Assembly: GCA_963848205.1 (NCBI GenBank)
Contig: CAWKCV010000003.1
Span: 1,488,001-1,552,000 of the forward strand
Source of the DNA: BOG-908 sp963848205
GTDB taxonomy: Bacteria > Pseudomonadota > Alphaproteobacteria > Acetobacterales > Acetobacteraceae
DNA length: 64,000 nt
Direction: 5' to 3'
The position numbers were made by a program, and so were the translations under genes. This document shows, one piece after another, positions 43,208 to 51,739 of this stretch. Numbering within the stretch: position 1 is the stretch's first letter; every line of letters begins with the position of its first letter. The notes below the pieces were generated by a model. It saw only the letters and a program-made list of their open reading frames with translations, was not told the origin of the DNA and searched no databases.

Positions 43208-44605
43208 ATGACGACCAATCCGAAGGCGACGAGCCGACGCAAAACCGGCACCCACTCGAGCGCCACCGCACAGGCCGCAGGCGGCACGCCCGCCTTTGCA
43301 CAGCCCGTCTACACCCCCGATCCCGCGCAGTTCGTCGTGCCGCACCCTTCCGACAATGCCGCCTACCAGGTCATCGACGAACTCAACCGCGAGCACAAGA
43401 TACGCCCGCTTGCTTTCCCCGATGCACGCGGCGGCACGGAGCCGATCCTGACGCTGGCCGAAACGCTTGGCGCGTCGGGCGCCGCAACCGAAGCCTCGAT
43501 CCAGGCAAGCGGTCAGATCGTGTTCCACTCTGTCGGCGACACCGGCAATGTGAAAAGCACCTCGCCGCAAAACGAGGTCACCGACAAGATGCTGTCGGAC
43601 TTCGACGACCCGCAAGCCCGCGACACACCCCAGTTCTTCTTCCATCTCGGCGACGTCATCTACAATTTCGGCGAAGCGCAATATTACTACGACCAGTTCT
43701 ACGATCCCTATCGGAACTATCCCGTGCCGATTTTAGCTCTGGCGGGCAACCACGACGGCATGATCGCGCCAAACACGAACGCCACGACGCTGGACGCCTT
43801 TCTGCGCAATTTCTGCGCGGACCCTGCGCAAGGGTTTGCCGTCACCGCGGAAACGGGTGGGCTCAACCGCACCGCCCAAATACAACCTGGCGTATATTTC
43901 ACCTTCGAAGCCCCGTTCGTGCGCATCATCGCACTCTATAGCAACACGCTGGAGGACCCCGGTGTCATCTCCTCGCAGAATGGCACCTTCCCTGAATTGT
44001 CCGACGTGCAGCTCGACTACCTGCAGGCAGCCCTGGCGCGCGTCAAATCCGACGCGTTCGCGGGCGCGGTGATCCTCGCACACCACCACCCGGCTTACAC
44101 CGCCGGCAACAAGCATGGATGGAGCATCGACCTTACCGCGCAGGTCGATAACATCTGCGAAAAGACCGGCGTGTGGCCGCACGCCGTGCTTTCAGCGCAT
44201 GCACACAATTATCAGCGTTTCACGCGTGAAAACGGCGGCCGCCAGACACCTTACATCATCGCAGGCAATGGCGGCCATAATGTCACTCACATGACCCGCC
44301 GAGGGAGCTCGCCGCTGCGTACGCCGATGGTCGTGCAGCCCGGCGACGACCAGGTGACCTTGGAAAACTACGATGACCAGAATTACGGCTATTTGCGCAT
44401 TGTGGTGAATGCACAGCAGCTGCGGATTGAATACCATCCTGCCAGCGACGGCGACACCGCTAAAACACCCGATGATTCGATCACCGTCGATCTCGCCAGC
44501 CGCATGCTTGCCGTATTCCAACCGACGCCGTCTGTTGGCAAGCAGACACCCTCCATGGAAGGAACGCTCAGCCCGTTGGGGCTAGGCGAGCCGCCGCCAC
44601 CCTGA
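43208..44605 (+). CDS. metallophosphoesterase
   Basis: 465-aa calcineurin-like phosphoesterase with the metal-binding motifs in order: SVGDTGNV, HLGDVIYNFG, LALAGNHDG, AVILAHHHP and LSAHAHNYQRF. No signal peptide is clear; the N-terminal ~50 residues are Thr/Ala/Pro-rich. The ATG has AGGAAC upstream. A DUF1289 gene starts directly after the stop (TGAATG), so both are probably co-transcribed. The substrate cannot be told. Confidence 0.88.
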   Translation: MTTNPKATSRRKTGTHSSATAQAAGGTPAFAQPVYTPDPAQFVVPHPSDNAAYQVIDELNREHKIRPLAFPDARGGTEPILTLAETLGASGAATEASIQASGQIVFHSVGDTGNVKSTSPQNEVTDKMLSDFDDPQARDTPQFFFHLGDVIYNFGEAQYYYDQFYDPYRNYPVPILALAGNHDGMIAPNTNATTLDAFLRNFCADPAQGFAVTAETGGLNRTAQIQPGVYFTFEAPFVRIIALYSNTLEDPGVISSQNGTFPELSDVQLDYLQAALARVKSDAFAGAVILAHHHPAYTAGNKHGWSIDLTAQVDNICEKTGVWPHAVLSAHAHNYQRFTRENGGRQTPYIIAGNGGHNVTHMTRRGSSPLRTPMVVQPGDDQVTLENYDDQNYGYLRIVVNAQQLRIEYHPASDGDTAKTPDDSITVDLASRMLAVFQPTPSVGKQTPSMEGTLSPLGLGEPPPP

Positions 44606-44812
44606 ATGCTGCGCCCCATCAGCACGCCATGTACCAAGCTTTGCGAAATCGACCCGGCAAACGGACTTTGCCTTGGATGTTGGCGTACGCTCGATGAGAT
44701 CGTGAATTGGGTGGCGTTGGGCGAAGTGGCGCGGCGGGCTGTCATGCGCACGCTGCAGGAAAGGAAGGCCCTCTTCTCTGAAGAGAAGAGGCATAAGACT
44801 TTTAACACTTAA
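44606..44812 (+). CDS. DUF1289 domain protein with a repeat-encoded tail
   Basis: 68 aa of the DUF1289 family, small Cys-rich proteins that may bind a metal: STPCTKLCEIDPANGLCLGCWRTLDEI with Cys spacing C-x3-C-x9-C-x2-C. The last ~15 residues (KALFSEEKRHKTFNT) are encoded by a hairpin element, as in otsB, and are not part of the family. The ATG directly follows the previous stop. The stop overlaps the convergent VOC gene by 4 nt. Confidence 0.8.
   Translation: MLRPISTPCTKLCEIDPANGLCLGCWRTLDEIVNWVALGEVARRAVMRTLQERKALFSEEKRHKTFNT
44768..44803 (-). repeat. dispersed hairpin element, copy 16
   Basis: Longest clamp class: CCTCTTCTCT / AGAGAAGAGG, then GCATAAGACTTTT. It forms the 3' end of the DUF1289 reading frame. 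Confidence 0.8.
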
Positions 44813-45261
44813 GGCTTCTTGGGATTTGCCTGCCACAGCTCGATCTTTGTCCCATCCGGATCTACAATCCAGGCGAACCGCCCGCTTGGATCACTGTCAT
44901 CCTGGCCGATGGGGTGAACACCTTTGCTCGCCAGCTTGGCCAGAAACGCGTCCATGTTGTCGACGCCGAAATTGATCATGAACTCGCGCGTGGACGGTGC
45001 AAAATGCTCCGTCGTCTGCTTGAACGGCGTCCAGACAACCATCGCAGGATGATCCGGCGCGTCGTAACGCAACATGGCGCCACCCCATTTCTCGACATCA
45101 ATTCCGAGAACATCATGATACCATCGGGCAAGAGCAGCCGGATCCTTGCTCTTGAAGAAAATACCACCAACGCCGGTGATGCGACCCTGCGTCTCCGCCT
45201 GAGACGACACTGTGGCGGCACAAAGCAGGGCCGCGGCAGCTAGAATTGCGTGCGAGATCAT
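44809..45261 (-). CDS. secreted VOC (glyoxalase/bleomycin-resistance fold) protein
   Basis: 150 aa with signal peptide MISHAILAAAALLCAATVSSQAE and one VOC domain (GVGGIFFKSKDPAALARWYHDVLGID, abridged; MLRYDAPDHPAMV; FAWIVDPDGTKIELWQ). Such domains are glyoxalase-like or bind small ligands; secretion is unusual for glyoxalase I. Isolated gene; 45262-45432 upstream holds no other gene. Confidence 0.82.
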   Translation of the reverse strand: MISHAILAAAALLCAATVSSQAETQGRITGVGGIFFKSKDPAALARWYHDVLGIDVEKWGGAMLRYDAPDHPAMVVWTPFKQTTEHFAPSTREFMINFGVDNMDAFLAKLASKGVHPIGQDDSDPSGRFAWIVDPDGTKIELWQANPKKP

Positions 45262-45432
45262 GACCGTCTCCGTCAGGTGTGCCTCAGTCGTCCGGCTTGG
45301 ATCGCCACGCGCCGGAGCGTCGTCATAGAACCATGATCGAGCCGATCACGGAACCGAAAACTTGACGTGCAACACACACACCGCGCGCCGGCGGCAAACA
45401 CTAGAACCGGGCACTCGTGCCGCAGCTTTGGG

Positions 45433-45981
45433 CTAGAGCGCCTGGCCCGACACATGCCGCTCGAGCGCCTCCAGCCGACCTGCGGCATGCGGCGTTTTGG
45501 GATCGATCGTGAGAAGCTGCTTCCATGCCTTCAAGGCGCCAGCATAATCCTTTCGCGCCTCGGCAAACCGCGACAAGTCAGCCAACGCAGAAAAACACCG
45601 CCTCTCACGCGAGAGCGCCTGCGCCAGGTCGGCCGTAGCACCCGCCTCGTCGCCATTGGCAAAGCGTGCCTCGGCATGCAGCCGCCACAACAAAGCCTGG
45701 TCATCCTGCAAATCCAGCGCCGCATCCAGGTCACCGATCGCGGTGCGCGGATCCTGATGCTCTAGCGATTGCATCGCCCGTTGCACCAGCACCTGAACCG
45801 CGGGTGTGATCGCCGATTGCCAAATCATGTCGATCTGCTGTTCCAGCGCCTGCGCCTGCTGCTCGGTCGGCGCGTTCCGCAACGCATCCAGCAACGACGC
45901 TGCCGGGTCATGCTCCTTTGCTGCCGCCGAAGCCGATGCCACCAGCAGAACTGTCAGGCAGGCGAGGCCCGTCGGCCTCAC
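45433..45981 (-). CDS. secreted TPR protein downstream of glcF
   Basis: 182 aa with signal peptide (GLACLTVLLVASASAAA) and three to four TPR-like helix pairs (HQDPRTAIGDLDAALDLQDDQALLW, GDEAGATADLAQALS, AEARKDYAGALKAWKQLL). Likely periplasmic. The GTG start overlaps the glcF stop (GTGA), so it is the last gene of the glcD-glcE-glcF operon. No link to glycolate oxidation is known for such proteins. Confidence 0.75.
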   Translation of the reverse strand: MRPTGLACLTVLLVASASAAAKEHDPAASLLDALRNAPTEQQAQALEQQIDMIWQSAITPAVQVLVQRAMQSLEHQDPRTAIGDLDAALDLQDDQALLWRLHAEARFANGDEAGATADLAQALSRERRCFSALADLSRFAEARKDYAGALKAWKQLLTIDPKTPHAAGRLEALERHVSGQAL

Positions 45982-47297
45982 GCCACCACCCGTTCGGCCA
46001 ATCCAGCGGGTGCCGGGCCGCCATTCATCCAATCCAGCAGTTCGACCGTGTGCACGACCGCCACGCCACCGCCGGCGAGTTGCGTGATGCAGCCAATATT
46101 GCCGGCCGACACGATATCGGGCCGCGTGCGGGCGATGTTGGCCAACTTGCGCGCCCGCAATCGTTCGGCGATCGCCGGCTGCATGATATTGTAAGTGCCG
46201 GCCGAACCGCAGCAGATATGCGGCTCGGCCGGTTCGATCACCTCGAAACCCGCTGTCCGCAGCAACATCTTCGGCGTTTCCGTCACGCGCTGGCCATGTT
46301 GCAGGCTGCAAGCTGAGTGGTAGGCGACGCGCAGACCCGGCAACTCCCGCGTCGGTGCATAGCCGAAATCCGCCAGAAACTCCGTCACATCCTTGGCCAA
46401 CGCGGAGACGCGTGCTGCCCGGCTGCGCCACGGCTCCGCCTCGTTCCGGAACATGAATGCATAGTCCTTCACCGTCGTGCCGCACCCTGACGTGTTCACC
46501 ACGATCGCATCCAAGCCGTCGCTCTCGATTTCGCGCGTCCAGCCCTCGATCGCCGCACGCGCCGTCGAAAGCGCGTCGTGATGGCGGCCCATATGATGGG
46601 TCAGCGCGCCGCAACAGCCCACGCCTTCTGCGATCACCACATCGGCGCCCAGACGGGTCAGCAGGCGTATCGTCGCCTCGTTGATACCAGGCGCCAGCAC
46701 GGTCTGTGCACAGCCTGTCAGCAATGCCACCCGTGCGCGTCGCACGCCTTTGGCCGCGTGCACCTGCGGCGTCTGCGCGGCACTCGCCGGCGCCAGTTGT
46801 GCGGGTGCCAGACGCAGCATCGCGCGCACACGCTGCGCGAGTATCGAGCTGCCCGGAACCAGACCAGCCAGCCTGCGCGCCAGCCCCGCGGCAATCATGG
46901 CGACCCGAAACCTTGAAGGATACGGCAAGATCTTACTCAAGGCGAACCGCAAGGCGCGATCGTGCAGCGGGCGGCGATAGGTCTCCTCGATGTAGCGGCG
47001 GGCGTGATCGACGAGATGCATGTAATTCACGCCCGACGGACACGTCGTCATGCATGCAAGACAGGACAGGCAGCGATCGATATGGCGCACCACTTCCTCG
47101 GTCGCCGGAGCGCCACCTTCGAGCATATCCTTCATCAGGTAAATGCGGCCGCGTGGCGAATCCAGTTCGTCGCCCAGCAGCAGAAATGTCGGGCAGGTCG
47201 CCGTGCACAATCCGCAATGCACGCACGTGCGCAAAACCTGATTGCTGGCGGCAGTGTCAGAATTTTCGAGTTGCTCGGCAGTAAAATTGGTTTGCAT
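45978..47297 (-). CDS. glcF: glycolate oxidase iron-sulfur subunit
   Basis: 439-aa GlcF: two [4Fe-4S] clusters CVHCGLCTATCP and CLSCLACMTTCP in the N-terminal third and two CCG-type (heterodisulfide reductase-like) domains after. It passes electrons from the flavin subunits GlcD/GlcE to quinone during oxidation of glycolate to glyoxylate. Start MQTNFTAEQLENSD; an upstream in-frame ATG is within a repeat region. The operon order is glcD-glcE-glcF-TPR; a hairpin copy lies 3' of glcE. Confidence 0.95.
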   Translation of the reverse strand: MQTNFTAEQLENSDTAASNQVLRTCVHCGLCTATCPTFLLLGDELDSPRGRIYLMKDMLEGGAPATEEVVRHIDRCLSCLACMTTCPSGVNYMHLVDHARRYIEETYRRPLHDRALRFALSKILPYPSRFRVAMIAAGLARRLAGLVPGSSILAQRVRAMLRLAPAQLAPASAAQTPQVHAAKGVRRARVALLTGCAQTVLAPGINEATIRLLTRLGADVVIAEGVGCCGALTHHMGRHHDALSTARAAIEGWTREIESDGLDAIVVNTSGCGTTVKDYAFMFRNEAEPWRSRAARVSALAKDVTEFLADFGYAPTRELPGLRVAYHSACSLQHGQRVTETPKMLLRTAGFEVIEPAEPHICCGSAGTYNIMQPAIAERLRARKLANIARTRPDIVSAGNIGCITQLAGGGVAVVHTVELLDWMNGGPAPAGLAERVVA

Positions 47298-47329
47298 AAG
47301 TGCGTAATCTTTTTGTTGGCGCTGAGGAG

Positions 47330-47364
47330 CAAAAGTTCTTCGGTTCTTTCTTTCAAGAAAGAAC
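47330..47364 (+). repeat. dispersed hairpin element, copy 17
   Basis: AAAAGTTCTTCGG flank and GGTTCTTTCTT / AAGAAAGAAC arms. It lies between the glcE stop and the glcF start, within the operon. Confidence 0.82.
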
Positions 47365-47371
47365 ATCTCTC

Positions 47372-48538
47372 TCAAATCCTCCCGGGATTAAGCACCCCCC
47401 CAGGATCGAGCACGCTCTTCACCCGCCCCGCAATCCGCCGCAACGCTTCACCCTCCTGCATTACCGCGCGCATCGGCGCAGGCGCACGCAACATCGTCCA
47501 AACACCTCCGGCCCGCGCCACCGACGTGCTGATCGCATGGTGGGCGGCCTCCGTCGCCGGCCCCGCCAGCAACGCCAATCCGCCACCCCAATCGAGGTAG
47601 CCGTGCGCGCCGCACGCCACGGCGGCGGCCAGTATATCGGGTCCCCGGCTCGGCCGCACGGAGACGCGCCACACCATATCGGCAGGCTCCGCCGACAGCA
47701 CGGCCGCATCGCGGATGGACGCCCAGGCAGCACGGCTGGCCGCATCGTCGAGCAGGTGTGCATCGCCGAACGGCGCCAGCAACGCGCGCAGGCGATCGAG
47801 GCGGTAGGCGACGCTGGCGGCGAACTCCTCGATCCGCACCACAGCGACCGCTCCGCCATGGCCGATCCGGGCTGCTGCCTCCCCGGGCAGATAGGCCGCG
47901 CCCGACACGCCGAAGGCGCTGCCCAGCGCCGCCGAAAGTGCCGCGACGCCGCGCGGCGCATCGAGCCCCTTCAGCACCAGCGAGCCCGTCGCCTCAGGTG
48001 CCGGCAACACCTTCAGCGTCACTTCGGTGATGACACCCAGCGTGCCGTGGCTGCCGGTCAGCAGCTTGCACATATCGAGCCCGGTGACGTTTTTCAGCAC
48101 GCGCCCACCGGCACGCGTCATCGCGCCGGTGCCATCCACGAAACGCAGGCCGAGGACGTGGTCGCGCACCGCGCCCGAGGCGATCCGTCGCGGCCCCGAC
48201 AGGTTGGTGGCCACAATGCCGCCGATCGTCTGCGTGCCGGGTGCGGTTCCGAGCAACGCCGCGTAATCCGGCGGCTCGCCGATCAGATGCTGGCCCTGTT
48301 CGGCCAGCATTGCCTCGAGCGACACAACTGTCGTGCCCGCCGCGGCCGACACCACCAGCTCTTTCGGCGCATACAACGGCACCCCCACCAATCGCCGCGT
48401 GCTCAGCGTGTTTGCTGCTTGCACCGGCCGCAACATGCCCATCTTGGTGCCGGCGCCCTGGACACAGAGCGGCTCGCCAGCCGCACAGGCATCCCGCACC
48501 ATGCCGGCCAGATCGGCCTCGTAGGCAGGCGCCAGCAT
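47372..48538 (-). CDS. glcE: glycolate oxidase FAD-binding subunit
   Basis: 388-aa FAD-binding oxidase subunit GlcE: FAD-binding motifs QGAGTKMGM, LIGEPPDYAALLGTAPGTQTIGGIVATN (abridged), RDHVLGLRFVDG and GGRVLKNVTGLDMCKLL. Acts with GlcD and GlcF. The ATG overlaps the glcD stop (TGATG). The gap to glcF is only ~75 nt and contains hairpin copy 17, which would lie inside the operon transcript. Confidence 0.94.
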   Translation of the reverse strand: MLAPAYEADLAGMVRDACAAGEPLCVQGAGTKMGMLRPVQAANTLSTRRLVGVPLYAPKELVVSAAAGTTVVSLEAMLAEQGQHLIGEPPDYAALLGTAPGTQTIGGIVATNLSGPRRIASGAVRDHVLGLRFVDGTGAMTRAGGRVLKNVTGLDMCKLLTGSHGTLGVITEVTLKVLPAPEATGSLVLKGLDAPRGVAALSAALGSAFGVSGAAYLPGEAAARIGHGGAVAVVRIEEFAASVAYRLDRLRALLAPFGDAHLLDDAASRAAWASIRDAAVLSAEPADMVWRVSVRPSRGPDILAAAVACGAHGYLDWGGGLALLAGPATEAAHHAISTSVARAGGVWTMLRAPAPMRAVMQEGEALRRIAGRVKSVLDPGGVLNPGRI

Positions 48539-49965
48539 CAGGCCGCTTCGGGCAGCGGGAAAACCTTGGCGGGGTTGAGCAGCCAGGCCGGATCGAACGC
48601 CGACTTCAGGGCGCGCTGCTGAGCGAGCTCGGCTTGGGTGAACTGCACGCTCATCAGATCGCGTTTTTCTACACCCACGCCATGCTCGCCGGTCAGGCAG
48701 CCGCCCACTTCCACGCACAGCTTGAGAATATCGGCGCCCAGTATCTCGGCGCGATGGAAGCTGTCGGGGTCGTTGGCGTCGAACATGATCAGCGGGTGCA
48801 GGTTACCGTCGCCGGCATGGAAGATGTTGCACACCGAAAGGTTTGCCGCCTCCGTCATCTCGCCGATGCGCCGCAACGTCTCGGCCAGGCGGCTGGTCGG
48901 GATGGTGCCATCCATGCAGAGATAATCCGGGCTGATCCGGCCGACCGCGCCGAACGCACCCTTGCGCCCCTTCCAGATGGCGGCCGATTCCTCGGCTGTC
49001 TGCGCGATGCGCATGCTGACCGGCTCGAACCGTGCGCAGATGGCGCCGATACGGGCCAACAGGTCGTCCTGCTCGGCGACGCAGCCCTCCACCTCGATGA
49101 TGAGCAGCGCCTCGGCGTCCAGCGGATAGCCGGCATGGGCGAATGCCTCGCAGGCGTGGATGGCGGGACGGTCCATGAATTCGAGCGCTACCGGGATGAT
49201 GCCGGAGCCAATGATCGCGTCCACGCAGGCGCCGGCGATTTCGCTGCTGGCAAAACCGGCCAGCATGGCGCGGGCTCCTTCGGGCGCGTGCAGGATGCGG
49301 ACCGTCACCTCGGTCACCATGGCGAGCATGCCTTCGCTTCCGGTGAGCAGGCCGAGCCAGTCGTAACCGGCCGCGTCCAGATGCGCGCCGCCGACGTCGA
49401 TCACCTCGCCTTCGATGGTCACGATACGCAGGCCGAGCAGATTATTGGCGGTGACGCCGTATTTCAGGCAATGCGCGCCGCCGGAGTTCATCCCGACATT
49501 GCCGCCGATCATGCAGGCAAGCTGGCTGCTGGGATCTGGCGCATAGAAGAAGCCGTCCGCCTGCACGGCCCCGGTGATCGCCAGGTTGGTCACGCCCGCC
49601 TGCACGGTCGCGCAGCGGTCCGCATAGTCGATGTCGAGGATGCGGTTCATCCGCATCATGCCGACCACGACGGCATCGGCCAGCGGCAGCGCGCCGCCGG
49701 AGAGCGAGGTGCCGGCACCGCGCGGGATGACCCGCAGGCCCGTCCGGCTGCAATACGCGAGAACCGCGGCTACCTGCTCCGTCGTCTCCGGGAGCACCAC
49801 GGCGAGCGGCGGCTGGCGATACGCGGAAAGCCCATCGGTCTCGTAGGGCTTGAGCCGGCGCGCCTCGGTGATTACGCCGTCGCCCGGCACGATACGCTGC
49901 AATGCTGAGACGATCTCAGACCGGCGTTCGATGATATCTAGTTTAGGAGAAAGAAGTGCGACCAT
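48538..49965 (-). CDS. glcD: glycolate oxidase catalytic subunit
   Basis: 475-aa FAD-linked catalytic subunit GlcD: PRGAGTSLSGGALPLADAV, VQAGVTNLAITGAVQADGFFYAPDPSSQ (abridged), CMIGGNVGMNSGGAHCLKYGVTANNL (abridged), GSEGMLAMVTEVT and C-terminal GCLTGEHGVGVEKRDLM. It oxidises glycolate to glyoxylate. It is the first gene of the operon; start chosen MVALLSPKLDIIE, with a longer in-frame ATG upstream being less likely. Confidence 0.95.
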   Translation of the reverse strand: MVALLSPKLDIIERRSEIVSALQRIVPGDGVITEARRLKPYETDGLSAYRQPPLAVVLPETTEQVAAVLAYCSRTGLRVIPRGAGTSLSGGALPLADAVVVGMMRMNRILDIDYADRCATVQAGVTNLAITGAVQADGFFYAPDPSSQLACMIGGNVGMNSGGAHCLKYGVTANNLLGLRIVTIEGEVIDVGGAHLDAAGYDWLGLLTGSEGMLAMVTEVTVRILHAPEGARAMLAGFASSEIAGACVDAIIGSGIIPVALEFMDRPAIHACEAFAHAGYPLDAEALLIIEVEGCVAEQDDLLARIGAICARFEPVSMRIAQTAEESAAIWKGRKGAFGAVGRISPDYLCMDGTIPTSRLAETLRRIGEMTEAANLSVCNIFHAGDGNLHPLIMFDANDPDSFHRAEILGADILKLCVEVGGCLTGEHGVGVEKRDLMSVQFTQAELAQQRALKSAFDPAWLLNPAKVFPLPEAA

Positions 49966-50002
49966 GAGCCACCATGTTGGCCCAACGCACGGCAAAAGGA
50001 AT

Positions 50003-50034
50003 AAAAGTTTTTGCTTCTTTTTTCAAAAAGAAGC
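50003..50034 (+). repeat. dispersed hairpin element, copy 18
   Basis: AAAAGTTTTTG flank and GCTTCTTTTTT / AAAAAGAAGC arms, between glcD and the rpmJ stop. Confidence 0.85.
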
Positions 50035-50040
50035 CGTCCC

Positions 50041-50166
50041 TTACCCCTGCCGGGCTTTCATCCGCGGATTCTTCTTGTTGATCACGTAAACCCGCCCGCG
50101 GCGGCGCACCACACGGCAGTTCTTGTCACGCGTCTTGGCGGCGCGAAGGCTGTTGCGGATCTTCAT
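50041..50166 (-). CDS. rpmJ: 50S ribosomal protein L36
   Basis: 41-aa L36 read on the minus strand: MKIRNSLRAAKTRDKNCRVV then RRRGRVYVINKKNPRMKARQ and TAA at 50041. This is the longer alphaproteobacterial/type B form with a single Cys-His remnant rather than the four zinc ligands. It is bracketed by two hairpin elements in inverted orientation at 50003-50034 and 50263-50298, and stands alone. Confidence 0.95.
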   Translation of the reverse strand: MKIRNSLRAAKTRDKNCRVVRRRGRVYVINKKNPRMKARQG

Positions 50167-50262
50167 GATGACCTTAGACACGGATGAGCGGCGGCTGACG
50201 GCACGCCGGAAAAGCGGAGCGCGGCAGGTAGCGGGCCGAGCAACCTAAGTCAAGAAAGCCAG

Positions 50263-50298
50263 CAGTCCTTTTGTGAAAAAAAGGACCAAAAAACTATT
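50263..50298 (-). repeat. dispersed hairpin element, copy 19
   Basis: GTCCTTTT / AAAAGGAC arms with an intervening GTGAAA loop and CCAAAAAACTA tail. It lies between the methyltransferase gene's stop and rpmJ. Confidence 0.85.
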
Positions 50299-50299
50299 G

Positions 50300-51205
50300 C
50301 TAGTTTGCTCTGATAGCGTGCCAGCGCATCAGGCGGACGCCTAGGCGGCGCATGAGGCGTATGCGGAGGAGCCAGAGTTCGGCTTCGGTGACGAAAGCGG
50401 CGGCCGTGTGCGCGGCAGGGCGCGGGCCGGCGCCCATGGCGCGCACCGCGTCTCTCCAGCCGCCAAGCGTCTGCGTGATATGGCGGTCGGACAGATCCTC
50501 CGTAATGCGAACATCGTATTTGAGGCGTTGCAGGGCCGTGGTGACCTCGCCGGAGCGCGGCAACGCCGGCAGGCGGTTTTCCAGGCGGCACCACGCCGCG
50601 AATTCCCGGTCCCGCTCGCTCGGCGGATCGTCGCAGACCAGCTCGGTCAGCACGATCTGGCTTTGCGGCAGAAGGGCCGAGGTCAGGCTTTCGAGCAGCG
50701 GCGCCGGTGGACTGCCGCGCAACGCCTCGAGCAATAAAGCATGCTTGGCCGTGCGCGCGCGGAAACTCGGGCGCGACCGGTCCCAGCCTGCCACGCTTAC
50801 CCGCGGCTTGCTGCCGTCCGTGGTTGCCGCACGCGCGGACGCGATCGCGCACAGCTCCGGTTCGGCCTCGAAGCTGGCAATCCACGCACCGTAATTGCTG
50901 CAGATGGTTTGCGCCGGCCCACCCAGCCCGCCGCCGAGCAAAAGAAGTGTCACGCTGGAGGAGAGCGCCAGCGGCTTGACCAGCCGCAGTGTCTCAGGTG
51001 TGCCCCCGGGGCTGACAAACCCGTGTCCCCACAGCGTCTCGACGGCCGCGACGCGGGTCTTGGGCCAGCGGGCAACAGCCTGCAGGTCACCGCCAAACGG
51101 AGAGGCAACCACGCTGACAGCGATATCGGCCTCCGCACGCTGCCAACCTTTGATCTCACCCACTGACGAACCCACTCGGCTGCATGACCCTATCCTGGGC
51201 TCCAT
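50300..51205 (-). CDS. class I SAM-dependent methyltransferase-like protein
   Basis: 301 aa. The motif I-like glycine loop LLLLGGGLGGPAQTIC is followed by an acidic position (SFEAEPEL), and the later LPQSQIVLTELVCDDPPSERD fits the central strand/loop region of Rossmann methyltransferases. The C-terminal ~60 residues are rich in Arg and hydrophobic helices (AAFVTEAELWLLRIRLMRRLG). A polar linker precedes the fold. No ligand or substrate can be inferred; other Rossmann enzymes are not excluded. Confidence 0.55.
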   Translation of the reverse strand: MEPRIGSCSRVGSSVGEIKGWQRAEADIAVSVVASPFGGDLQAVARWPKTRVAAVETLWGHGFVSPGGTPETLRLVKPLALSSSVTLLLLGGGLGGPAQTICSNYGAWIASFEAEPELCAIASARAATTDGSKPRVSVAGWDRSRPSFRARTAKHALLLEALRGSPPAPLLESLTSALLPQSQIVLTELVCDDPPSERDREFAAWCRLENRLPALPRSGEVTTALQRLKYDVRITEDLSDRHITQTLGGWRDAVRAMGAGPRPAAHTAAAFVTEAELWLLRIRLMRRLGVRLMRWHAIRAN

Positions 51206-51289
51206 GACTTACCAATTCGTTGCCAAGCCGGTTACGTCGTGCACACGGTGAGGTGGACGGTCTGGGCTGAAAATGCGAGCACACGCGGC

Positions 51290-51727
51290 ATGCAGACCTT
51301 ACCGCCAGCCAGCACCGCCCGCTCGGACACAGGCACGTGGACCGCCTTTCTGGTCATTGCGTTCGGCGTCGTGGGTCTCGTCGGCGCGTTTTCCACCTAC
51401 GCGGCGCAGCTTCCGTTCGACCGCGCGGTCGCCCGCCTGCACGCGATCGACAGCGCGGTCGCCGCCTCCCGCTCGCCGGATGCCGCCTCGCGAACCGAGG
51501 CGCTCAAACCCCTTCTCGACGACAGCGCGGATCGCGTGCTGACCGGCGGTGGACGCATCGAAGACCGCGCGGCCGCCGAGCGCGCGCGCGTGATCGAGGA
51601 CTTCCACGGCCAGTCTGCCGATTACGGGCTGCGGTTGCGCGTGGTGATCGCCGCCTTCACAGGGGCCGCTTCCTTGTTCGGTGCGCTCATTCTCAGCATC
51701 GCGCGCAACCAGAAAACGACGGCCTGA
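51290..51727 (+). CDS. two-helix membrane protein of unknown function
   Basis: 145-aa protein with transmembrane helices ~15-40 (TAFLVIAFGVVGLVGAFSTY) and ~117-140 (LRLRVVIAAFTGAASLFGALIL), separated by an Ala/Arg-rich, probably coiled-coil periplasmic stretch. Family not recognised. ATG 51290 is chosen over the earlier in-frame GTG at 51239. Convergent with the GST gene at 51740. Confidence 0.68.
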   Translation: MQTLPPASTARSDTGTWTAFLVIAFGVVGLVGAFSTYAAQLPFDRAVARLHAIDSAVAASRSPDAASRTEALKPLLDDSADRVLTGGGRIEDRAAAERARVIEDFHGQSADYGLRLRVVIAAFTGAASLFGALILSIARNQKTTA

Positions 51728-51739
51728 CGCGCCGCCTGC

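Noticed and set aside
48241..49908. A 555-codon open frame antisense to glcD/glcE
   Set aside because: His/Arg/Gln-rich shadow of strongly conserved minus-strand genes; no recognisable protein.
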